Source of the DNA: Desulfocapsa sp.
GTDB lineage: Bacteria; Desulfobacterota; Desulfobulbia; Desulfobulbales; Desulfocapsaceae
Direction: 5' to 3'
DNA length: 7,978 bases
NCBI GenBank assembly: GCA_030635405.1
Contig: DAOVZA010000073.1
Coordinates: 1 to 7,978 of the forward strand
Shown here: piece after piece, positions 1-5,056 of the stretch
Numbering within the stretch: the stretch's first letter is position 1
Layout of the letters: every line of letters starts with the position of its first letter
Program-made: the position numbers and the translations under genes
Notes under the pieces: generated by a model
Database searches by the model: none
What the model was told of the DNA's origin: nothing
The model's input: only the letters and a program-made list of their open reading frames with translations

Positions 1-2
1 CA

Positions 3-1082
3 GACGGTAATGGTGATGGCGAATTTCGTAGTGATCTTCCAGATCTTACTCCCGACACCACCTATTACATCAGGGCATATGCAGTACTTTCTGCTTCTTC
101 CTCTGCCTCTGAGAGCACCACTGTAGATGTATCCACTGATCCTGAAACAGGTATTGTAAAAACAACTACGACGGTTACTAGCCATAACACTGTCACAACA
201 ACTGTTACCAGAGATAATCCTGCCACAGGCGAGACAACAGAAAACATAGCAGTTACTGAACAAAATACAGTAATAGAAGACACAGTCATATACGGCAATG
301 AACTCCAGTTCAAAACAGAAGACGCCTGCTTTATAGCAACTGCCGCCCATGGCAGTATTAACAAAAGCCAGGTCACCATCCTGCGCCAGTTCCGTGACAC
401 CTTCCTGAAGTCATCCACACTTGGCCAGAAGCTGATACAGACCTACTACAACCTCTCACCACCCATCGCTGAAGCCATAACAGACCATCCCGCGCGGCAG
501 CTTGCTACCCGTACTCTCTTGATGCCAGTTACCATGCTCGGCTATTTTGCCTTGTATCCTTTACTTGCACTTCAGTTAATTGCAATTCTATTTCTCACGG
601 CTGCCCTGCTCCAATTTGCCATATCCAGACTGAACAACCAAAACCGCACAGCAAATGCTGCTCGTGGCTTCACTCTGATAGAGCTTCTGGTCGTTCTCGT
701 AATCATAGGCATCCTTGCAGGATACGTCGGACCACGAATAATGGGCCATCCCGAAGAAGCCAAACAAACCATGGCTGCAGCTCAAATCAGCTCTCTTGAA
801 ACAGCACTTGAAACATACAGACTTGATAACGGCGCATACCCCAGCACAGACCAAGGACTACAGGCTCTTGTAGAGGCTCCATCAGTTGGCAAGCTCCCTC
901 CCAAATGGAGAAAAGGTGGCTATATGAAAAAAGGTAAGGTCCCTAAAGATCCATGGGCAAATGAATATATTTACCTCAGCCCGGGAAGTCACAGTGATTT
1001 TGACCTTAGCTCCTATGGAGCAGACCATGAATCCGGTGGTGAAGATGCTGATGCTGACATCAATAATTGGGATATTGAATAG
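3..1082 (+). CDS. gspG: Fn3-like/CFI-box surface protein fused in frame to T2SS major pseudopilin GspG (5' partial)
   Basis: The frame is open from the window edge to TAG at 1080-1082 (359 residues seen). Residues 1-105 look like an exported Fn3-type domain: TTYYIRAYA at 19-27 and YGNELQFKT at 97-105, with a Thr-rich stretch between. Residues 109-170 match the CFI-box C-terminal domain (CFIATAAHGS, then LRQFRD and TYYNLSPPIAEAI). A hydrophobic segment follows at about 174-207, then a basic linker. At 219-223 comes the prepilin motif AARG^F, with FTLIE at 223-227. Residues 223-359 (137 aa) are a normal-length mature GspG: hydrophobic N-helix, GAYPSTDQGLQALV, PKDPW, and the C-terminal calcium loop (GADHESGGEDADADINNW). 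GspG polymerises into the periplasmic pseudopilus. An annotator could start a gspG-only gene at TTG 519 or ATG 522, but neither has a Shine-Dalgarno site and both starts cut through the CFI-box tail. Identity of the GspG part is near certain; the fusion is read directly from the sequence. Confidence 0.93.
   Translation, partial: DGNGDGEFRSDLPDLTPDTTYYIRAYAVLSASSSASESTTVDVSTDPETGIVKTTTTVTSHNTVTTTVTRDNPATGETTENIAVTEQNTVIEDTVIYGNELQFKTEDACFIATAAHGSINKSQVTILRQFRDTFLKSSTLGQKLIQTYYNLSPPIAEAITDHPARQLATRTLLMPVTMLGYFALYPLLALQLIAILFLTAALLQFAISRLNNQNRTANAARGFTLIELLVVLVIIGILAGYVGPRIMGHPEEAKQTMAAAQISSLETALETYRLDNGAYPSTDQGLQALVEAPSVGKLPPKWRKGGYMKKGKVPKDPWANEYIYLSPGSHSDFDLSSYGADHESGGEDADADINNWDIE
327..624 (+). 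other. CFI-box C-terminal domain plus hydrophobic tail (domain within the fusion)
   Basis: Codons 109-208 carry the CFI-box signature: CFIATAA, GS, a V-x-x-LR-x-FRD helix, G-x-x-x-x-x-x-YY, and SPPIAEAI. An Arg-containing stretch and a long uninterrupted hydrophobic segment (about residues 174-207) follow. From memory of the family, such domains normally end surface or exported proteins as the last ~100 residues, finishing with a membrane segment and a few basic residues. Here that end is present (SRLNNQNR) but is followed by GspG instead of a stop codon. His replaces the Tyr usually seen in CFIATAAYGS. Function is unproven; a sorting or anchoring tag is the usual guess. Confidence 0.8.
657..680 (+). 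other. Prepilin peptidase cleavage site of GspG
   Basis: The codons read A-A-R-G^F-T-L-I, with Glu (position +5 of the mature pilin) at 681-683. Cleavage falls between 668 and 669. Basic residues before the Gly (R209, R216, R221) and the hydrophobic run after the Phe are the standard type IV pilin-like signal. The GspO/PilD-type peptidase that would cut here is not in this window. Confidence 0.9.
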
Positions 1083-1088
1083 GCCACG

Positions 1089-1583
1089 GTGCACTCTTCC
1101 GGTCGTACACATGGTTTCACTCTTCTTGAACTTCTCATTGTCTGCCTGCTCATCTCCATCAGCCTGACTCTTGCTATTCCTACTTTGCGGAGTTCCCTGG
1201 TAACCGATGAACTTGGCAGCGGATCACGAAAATTAATATCATTGATCAAAAGCTGTCGCACTCAGGCAGTGACCAAACACCAACCATTTCTCATTCATTA
1301 TGATACAGAAGAAGGCAAAGTCTGGTATCAGCCCGCAACGACAGAAGAAGAGACCGCAATAACTCCTTCTTCCGTCACACTCTCTGCAGGAATTCGAATT
1401 CAGGCAATAAAACAGGCAAATTCAAAGAATGACATTGGCAAGAATGGTATTTGGGTTTCCAAACAGGGCTATATGGATAAAACGGCTATTCAGCTGATCG
1501 ATAAAGAGCACAGAAGCCTTAGTCTGCTCATTTCTCCTTTCCTCCCCACCATCAAAGTTGTTGAGGGAACCATTGAATTTTAG
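1089..1583 (+). CDS. gspH: T2SS minor pseudopilin GspH
   Basis: 164 residues, minor pseudopilin of the T2SS pseudopilus tip complex. The leader is nine residues with R and H before the prepilin site THG^FTLLE (G9/F10), and Glu is kept at mature position 5. The hydrophobic helix runs to about residue 30; the rest is a plausible beta-rich globular domain of usual GspH size, ending TIKVVEGTIEF. The start is GTG at 1089, the only ATG/GTG/TTG between the upstream stop and the prepilin motif. It has no clear Shine-Dalgarno site and lies only 6 nt after the gspG stop, so translational coupling is likely. It is in the same frame as gspG, with only that TAG and two codons between. Assignment as GspH rests on gene order and the pilin N-terminus, because minor pseudopilin globular domains diverge strongly. 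Confidence 0.9.
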   Translation: MHSSGRTHGFTLLELLIVCLLISISLTLAIPTLRSSLVTDELGSGSRKLISLIKSCRTQAVTKHQPFLIHYDTEEGKVWYQPATTEEETAITPSSVTLSAGIRIQAIKQANSKNDIGKNGIWVSKQGYMDKTAIQLIDKEHRSLSLLISPFLPTIKVVEGTIEF

Positions 1584-1986
1584 GTTCGCCTCCAATGGCA
1601 CGATCATTAAAGATAGGGGGTTCACCCTCCTTGAAGTAATGATCGCACTCGCCATACTTGCTATTTCCTTAACCAGCCTTTTCGGCTCACAATCATCCTC
1701 CGTCGCCCTTGCTGCTGAGTCACGTTTCAACATCCAGGCGCCATTACTGGCACAACTGCAATTAGCACGAATCCACACCACTGAAGAGCTTATTGCTGAC
1801 AGCGGTGACTTTGGCGACGAGTTCCCGGGATACCAATGGGAAGTCACGGTGGAGGATGCCTTTTTTTCTCAATCAGATCTCCTCCAGCAACTTGACGGTA
1901 CACTACAACACCTCATTCTTATTATCTCATGGGGCGATGAACTCTACAGCTATCGGTTAGACAGTTACCTGGAGAGCCGCCAATGA
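1570..1986 (+). CDS. gspI: T2SS minor pseudopilin GspI
   Basis: 138 residues, minor pseudopilin that nucleates the tip complex with GspJ and GspK. Prepilin site DRG^FTLLEVMIALAILAIS, with Glu at mature position 5; this N-terminus is typical of GspI. The globular domain (about 110 residues) ends YRLDSYLESRQ and is of normal GspI length. There is no ATG before the motif. TTG at 1570 is preferred because GAGGG at 1560-1564 lies 5 nt upstream as a Shine-Dalgarno site. TTG at 1558 is an alternative giving four more residues. With the chosen start the gene overlaps the end of gspH by 14 nt, and its stop overlaps the gspJ start (ATGA), so it is translationally coupled on both sides. Confidence 0.9.
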   Translation, partial: PLNFRFASNGTIIKDRGFTLLEVMIALAILAISLTSLFGSQSSSVALAAESRFNIQAPLLAQLQLARIHTTEELIADSGDFGDEFPGYQWEVTVEDAFFSQSDLLQQLDGTLQHLILIISWGDELYSYRLDSYLESRQ

Positions 1987-2627
1987 TCCGACATAAACAA
2001 GGATTCACTCTGCTCGAAATACTCATTGCAATCACCATATTTGCCATGGTGATTGGCTTGGCGTACTCCTCTTACAACGCAACATTTCACATAATTGGCA
2101 GTGCCGAATCACAGTCAGAAACCTATTCCAAAGCACGTATTGCCATGGAGCGTATACGTGGTGATCTTGAATCCTTTTACCCGGGAGAAGAAATACTCTT
2201 TAAGGGAACAACTGAGATTCTTGGTAATTTCAGGGCTGACACCCTGCAATTTCTTTCCACTGCACACATTAAACTCCATCCTGAGTCTGAACCACTTGGC
2301 CCGGTTCTCATTCAATACCTGGTTCGGGAAGATCCTGAAACCGATTCACTGCTTCTTTACCGATCAACACTTTCTGTAAGTGATTACATGGAAAATGAGA
2401 CTACAGAAAACAATGAACTCCTGCTCTGCGACAATCTAATAGAAGTTGCCTTCGATTACCAAAATGAGGATGGAGAGAACGTTGATAACTGGGGAGAAGA
2501 TGAGGAAGACGAAAATGATGCTACGCTACCTGATATGATCACCATCAGCCTTCGTTTTAACGATACTGACAGTGATACCGGAACGCTCTTCCAAACCGGA
2601 ATACGAATGCCCACGGCGACGAAATAA
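1983..2627 (+). CDS. gspJ: T2SS minor pseudopilin GspJ
   Basis: 214 residues, minor pseudopilin of the tip complex and partner of GspI and GspK. Short leader MIRHKQG, cleavage at G7/F8, then FTLLEILIAITIFAMVIGLAYSSY, a strong GspJ-type N-helix. The sequence Y-S-K-A-R-I-A-M-E-R-I-R-G-D-L (residues 48-62) is the helix that follows in GspJ and related pilins. Length is normal. ATG at 1983 overlaps the gspI stop (ATGA) and has GGAG about 8 nt upstream. An unusually acidic stretch (residues 171-179, eight of nine residues Asp, Glu or Asn) lies before the last beta strands. The stop shares one base with the gspK start (TAATG). Confidence 0.93.
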   Translation: MIRHKQGFTLLEILIAITIFAMVIGLAYSSYNATFHIIGSAESQSETYSKARIAMERIRGDLESFYPGEEILFKGTTEILGNFRADTLQFLSTAHIKLHPESEPLGPVLIQYLVREDPETDSLLLYRSTLSVSDYMENETTENNELLLCDNLIEVAFDYQNEDGENVDNWGEDEEDENDATLPDMITISLRFNDTDSDTGTLFQTGIRMPTATK

Positions 2628-3673
2628 TGTTTGGCAAGCCTCTGCATAACAATAAGGGAATGGCCCTGCTTCTCACCATCAGCCTGGTGAGTATACTTGC
2701 GGTCATGACTCTGCAATTCAGTCGAAATATGCGACAAACATATATTGCATCAGCTGGAATGAAAAATAGCGTTCTTCTTGGAGAAATCAGCCAGTCAGGC
2801 ATTGTAATCGCCAAACAGTTGCTCCTTGCCGACAAAGAAGAAAATAGTTTTGACTCCCTTTATGATTCATGGGCCCTTTTAGCCGATGAAGATTTTGCAG
2901 AGCTATTTGACAGCGGCAATCTTGAAATGACTGTTTCAGATGAATCCGGAAAATTTCAAATCAATGCAATGGTCACCCGTAAACTGGAAGGAGAAAAGCC
3001 TAAAAACCAGGAAGACCACAATAAGCAGATGCAACATGAAAATGACGTTCGCAATGTCCTCTGGCGACTTCTGCGTGCTGAGCCTTTTCTAGTTGAAGAT
3101 GGACAGGCAAGAGAAATCATAGATTCCCTCATCGATTGGATAGACAGTGGAGATGGCAACGGTGAAGAAGAATACGGGGCTGAAGAGAGTTACTACCAAT
3201 CGCTCACCCCGCCATATTCCTGTAAAAATGGCCCCATTGATTCCATTGAAGAACTTCTGCTGGTTAAAGGTTTCACACGTGAGTTGCTTTACGGAACCGA
3301 AGAAAAGCCGCCACTGGCTCCACTACTTAGCCCTCTTGGAAATGACGGAAAAATCAACATTAACAGTGCAGCCCTTCCTCTGATTAATGCTATTGCACCC
3401 GGGCTTAACAAAATCAACGCAGAAGACATCATTACGTTCCGTGAAACAGAATCCAACAATGAACAACTCGGAAACGCAGAATGGTACCGATCTGTCCCTT
3501 CATTTCCAGGTGATATTGCAGACAAAATCAAGGAGCAGGATCTTGTAACAGTGGCAAGTACTTTTTTCACAATCAGCACAACAGCTGAATTGAACGAACA
3601 GCAAAAAACAGTCGTCGCAACAGTGGAACGTGCAGATGAAGAAATCATAACCCTGAGATGGGATGTCAAATGA
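2627..3673 (+). CDS. gspK: T2SS pseudopilus tip protein GspK
   Basis: 348 residues, the large minor pseudopilin that caps the pseudopilus. Leader of 11 residues, cleavage NNKG^MALLLTISL. As is characteristic of GspK, Glu at mature position 5 is absent, being replaced by a hydrophobic residue. DESGKFQIN (105-113) and the block DWIDSGDG (170-177), YYQSL, PPYSCKNGPIDSIEELLLVKG (start at 195) are the GspK family core, including acidic residues that bind calcium in the known tip structure. KININSA at 242-248 starts the helix-hairpin-helix-like region. Length is normal. It follows gspJ with a one-base overlap. No gsp gene follows for almost 1.4 kb, unlike the rest of this operon, and an 8-bp hairpin spans its stop codon. 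Confidence 0.96.
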   Translation: MFGKPLHNNKGMALLLTISLVSILAVMTLQFSRNMRQTYIASAGMKNSVLLGEISQSGIVIAKQLLLADKEENSFDSLYDSWALLADEDFAELFDSGNLEMTVSDESGKFQINAMVTRKLEGEKPKNQEDHNKQMQHENDVRNVLWRLLRAEPFLVEDGQAREIIDSLIDWIDSGDGNGEEEYGAEESYYQSLTPPYSCKNGPIDSIEELLLVKGFTRELLYGTEEKPPLAPLLSPLGNDGKININSAALPLINAIAPGLNKINAEDIITFRETESNNEQLGNAEWYRSVPSFPGDIADKIKEQDLVTVASTFFTISTTAELNEQQKTVVATVERADEEIITLRWDVK

Positions 3674-3683
3674 CGATTTGACA
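3664..3683 (+). repeat. Hairpin spanning the gspK stop codon
   Basis: TGTCAAAT (3664-3671) and ATTTGACA (3676-3683) are perfect inverted repeats around the loop GACG. The gspK TGA (3671-3673) lies at the end of the left arm and in the loop. The stem is AT-rich and no T-run follows, so it is not a convincing intrinsic terminator. It could affect translation termination, mRNA decay or partial attenuation before the VapBC region. Confidence 0.5.
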
Positions 3684-3783
3684 GTAACTTCAGCAACTAT
3701 CTCTTCTCAATATTGATTCAAGCAGTATCCCAACAAGAGAACATACCAATGGCAATCCCTGGAATTCAAGAAAGACTACAAGT

Positions 3784-3798
3784 AAAGCCTATTCCTGA
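3784..3798 (+). repeat. Direct repeat, left copy, flanking vapBC
   Basis: AAAGCCTATTCCTGA here and AAAACCTATTCCTGA at 4695-4709 agree at 14 of 15 positions, with 11 bases (CCTATTCCTGA) identical. The two copies bracket the toxin-antitoxin genes about 0.9 kb apart. A target-site duplication or recombination scar is possible. Confidence 0.5.
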
Positions 3799-3918
3799 CC
3801 TCACGTAACGGTACGATTCCCCCGTACGTATCTGACCAATACGCCCCCCTATGGGTACCCTAAAGACGCTTTACGATCCCACAAAAACGCCCATATCTGT
3901 GGCCCATTTCGTTTCAGA

Positions 3919-3947
3919 TTGACATTTAGCCATTGACGCCTTACTGT
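3919..3947 (+). promoter_or_regulatory. Possible sigma70-like promoter for vapBC
   Basis: A perfect -35 box TTGACA (3919-3924) is followed after 17 nt by a poor -10 box TACTGT (3942-3947, 3 of 6 matches to TATAAT). It lies about 70 nt before the vapB start. The weak -10 keeps confidence low. Confidence 0.3.
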
Positions 3948-3983
3948 GTAACTATGTCGTAAGGAGAGACGGCAGAAGAGCAG

Positions 3984-4002
3984 TTACTTATACGGTAAGT
4001 AA
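3984..4002 (+). promoter_or_regulatory. Inverted repeat upstream of vapB, candidate VapB/VapBC operator
   Basis: TTACTTA (3984-3990) and TAAGTAA (3996-4002) form a perfect 7-bp inverted repeat with a 5-nt spacer, ending 16 nt before the vapB ATG and just before its Shine-Dalgarno site. VapB-family antitoxins, alone or with VapC, normally repress their own operon by binding such palindromes. The role here is inferred from position; it could instead be an mRNA hairpin near the ribosome-binding site. Confidence 0.45.
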
Positions 4003-4018
4003 ACAGGGAGATCAAAGA

Positions 4019-4282
4019 ATGAATCAAACGGTTAAATTGACAAGTAAACGGCAGGCAACATTTCCGGTACAGCTCTGTCAAGATCTAGGAGTGACAGCGG
4101 GTGATGATTTGATCCTTGAACGAAAAAAAATCGATGGCGAAATCGCATGGCTGCTAAAACCCAGAAAAAAAACAGAATCAAAATGGTTTGGTGGCTTACA
4201 GAAATATTCTGCAGGTAAAGACCATGACATGGAATCCATTCGCTGCTCCATCGGAAAAACTCTGGGGTCTAAAGAGATATGA
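4019..4282 (+). CDS. vapB: AbrB/MazE-fold antitoxin, VapB-like
   Basis: 87 residues. The N-terminal half has the swapped-hairpin AbrB/MazE/SpoVT pattern: VKLTSKRQATFPVQLCQDLGV, then GDDLILE at about 28-34. This fold forms dimers that bind operator DNA. The C-terminal half, rich in charged residues with a WFGGLQKY segment (56-63), is the expected toxin-binding tail. ATG at 4019 has a good Shine-Dalgarno site (GGGAG, 4006-4010) with an 8-nt spacing. The gene overlaps vapC by ATGA, the classic antitoxin-first arrangement. It has no family link to secretion. It is a DNA-binding antitoxin that should block the VapC nuclease and autoregulate the pair. Confidence 0.88.
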   Translation: MNQTVKLTSKRQATFPVQLCQDLGVTAGDDLILERKKIDGEIAWLLKPRKKTESKWFGGLQKYSAGKDHDMESIRCSIGKTLGSKEI

Positions 4283-4680
4283 AAAGTGTTGCTTTGGATA
4301 CCTGTGTCGTCTTACGTCTTTTGGTTGGCGAACCAGTCATCCAGGCTGGACAGGCCTATGATTATCTGGAGGAGTGTTATTTGGCCGGTGTTACAGTGTA
4401 TGTCTCTGATTTAGTTGTTGCAGAAACCTATCACGGACTTTGTCATCATTATCAGGTACCGACAAAAGAAGCGACAGAAAATCTTACTAAATTTCTTTCC
4501 TCCCCAATGATAACCCCTGGCGGCCACTCATTGACTGTTTTGTGTGAATATGAAGGTACTGGAGCAGGATTTGTGGATCGTCTTATCAGGGCAGAGGCCT
4601 TGGATAATGCTCAGAAAATAGTGACTTTCGATAAAAAATTCGCCAGACTTCCAAATGTGATCAAAATCCCGAGCCCGTAA
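4279..4680 (+). CDS. vapC: PIN-domain ribonuclease toxin, VapC-like
   Basis: 133 residues, a complete PIN domain. The four expected metal-binding acidic residues are visible: D7 (ALDTCVVLRLL), E49 (VVAETYHGL), D100 (GFVDRLIRAEA) and D118 (IVTFDKKF). Family members are Mg-dependent endoribonucleases, several of which cut tRNA or rRNA and stop translation when the antitoxin is lost. ATG overlaps the vapB stop (ATGA), so translation is coupled. Nothing suggests inactivation. Leucine codon use differs from the neighbours: 8 of 15 leucines are TTA or TTG, against 3 of 20 in gspH, supporting separate origin. The target RNA cannot be told from the sequence. Confidence 0.9.
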   Translation: MKSVALDTCVVLRLLVGEPVIQAGQAYDYLEECYLAGVTVYVSDLVVAETYHGLCHHYQVPTKEATENLTKFLSSPMITPGGHSLTVLCEYEGTGAGFVDRLIRAEALDNAQKIVTFDKKFARLPNVIKIPSP

Positions 4681-4694
4681 TTGCCAATTGGTAG

Positions 4695-4709
4695 AAAACC
4701 TATTCCTGA
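4695..4709 (+). repeat. Direct repeat, right copy, flanking vapBC
   Basis: AAAACCTATTCCTGA matches 3784-3798 at 14 of 15 positions, in the same orientation, 15 nt after the vapC stop. See the left copy. Confidence 0.5.
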
Positions 4710-4735
4710 ATTTTCATTACGTATATTATGCGAAT

Positions 4736-4855
4736 TTAATTCTTTCTGCTTGCTGCTAAGCGCCATCGATATAAGGTTGGAATAGCCCCCCCAAGGTTCT
4801 GGGCAATATCTTTTGGCGACATACCTTTAGACAATAGTAACTGTTTAGCAGTGGT
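4736..4855 (-). pseudogene. Remnant of a resolvase/transposase-type helix-turn-helix
   Basis: On the - strand 39 codons read TTAKQLLLSKGMSPKDIAQN then LGGAIPTLYRWRLAASRKN and stop (TAA, complement of 4736-4738). The pattern A-K-x-L-L-x-x-G-M-S-x-K-D-I-A-x-x-L-G-x-x-x-P-T-L-Y-R-W is that of the C-terminal DNA-binding helix-turn-helix of serine resolvases/invertases (Hin/Tn3 resolvase type) or some transposases. An in-frame TGA (complement of 4856-4858) lies directly upstream, and no catalytic domain is visible beyond it in any frame. It is therefore most likely a decayed C-terminal fragment. A very short free-standing HTH peptide starting at the internal TTG or ATG is possible but unsupported. 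Confidence 0.55.
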
Positions 4856-4962
4856 TCAAAAACATTCATTTCAGGCTTTGAAATATACTAGTGCTATACG
4901 AGAAAGCCGAAATGGACGCAGTTGGAGTACGGGAGTCTACGCTTACCCTGCTGAAGTTACCA

Positions 4963-4991
4963 TTGATATTTATGTAAAGATAGTTGATAAT
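4963..4991 (+). promoter_or_regulatory. Sigma70-like promoter candidate for gspLMN
   Basis: TTGATA (4963-4968, 5 of 6 matches to TTGACA) is followed after exactly 17 nt by GATAAT (4986-4991, 5 of 6 to TATAAT). Transcription would begin near 4998, about 60 nt before the gspL start. This is the best promoter-like match I noticed in the window, and it lies where the downstream half of the operon would need its own promoter. Confidence 0.5.
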
Positions 4992-5056
4992 GTTGTCAGG
5001 TCAAGAAGTTGTAGACAATTCTTCCTTCAATTTTCAGCCTTTCTCTTTTAACAACT

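Larger units (their letters stand above)
3674..4018. other. 345-base region without a supported gene, palindrome-rich
   Basis: No credible protein is visible on either strand; the longest in-frame stretches lack starts and family resemblance. The region holds short perfect inverted repeats: GTACG/CGTAC at 3811-3827, GGGTACCC at 3853-3860, TAAAG/CTTTA at 3861-3873, CCTTAC/GTAAGG at 3939-3964, and TTACTTA/TAAGTAA at 3984-4002. It also holds the left copy of the direct repeat (3784-3798) and a possible promoter for the toxin-antitoxin operon. It probably includes the edge of the acquired DNA, but no insertion-sequence end is recognisable. Confidence 0.6.
4681..5056. other. 376-base spacer between vapC and gspL
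   Basis: This stretch contains the right copy of the direct repeat (4695-4709), a - strand remnant of a resolvase-like helix-turn-helix (4736-4855), and a good promoter-like sequence (4963-4991). A 66-codon GTG-started frame at 4851-5051 on the + strand has no Shine-Dalgarno site and resembles nothing I know. No terminator with a T-run is evident after vapC. Confidence 0.6.

Noticed and set aside
65..418. 117-codon frame on the - strand
   Set aside because: It is antisense to the Fn3/CFI-box coding frame, which has clear domain motifs; the reverse translation is low-complexity Val/Thr/Ser mirroring the Thr-rich repeat.
519..1082. gspG as a separate gene starting at TTG 519 or ATG 522
   Set aside because: No Shine-Dalgarno site precedes either codon, the start falls inside the CFI-box tail, and the same frame is open with good domain matches back to the window edge. 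Internal initiation cannot be excluded.
3..1082. CFI-box/GspG join as a sequencing frameshift artefact
   Set aside because: Both halves are in one frame without any indel being needed, and the joint keeps a complete CFI-box end and a complete prepilin site. A base error removing a stop codon remains possible and is listed as a refuting test.
3749..3808. 19-codon ATG frame after gspK
   Set aside because: Too short, with no family resemblance and no convincing ribosome-binding site.
3798..3935. Stop-free stretch of about 45 codons in the vapBC leader (VTVRFPRTYLTNTPPYGYPK region)
   Set aside because: It has no start codon with a ribosome-binding site and no recognisable family; the length is within chance. 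It could be a decayed fragment, but I cannot support one.
4684..4691. CCAATTGG palindrome after vapC as a terminator
   Set aside because: Eight bases with no loop and no following T-run; it does not look like an intrinsic terminator.
4851..5051. 66-codon GTG frame upstream of gspL
   Set aside because: No Shine-Dalgarno site, no recognisable motif, and it runs across the promoter-like sequence.
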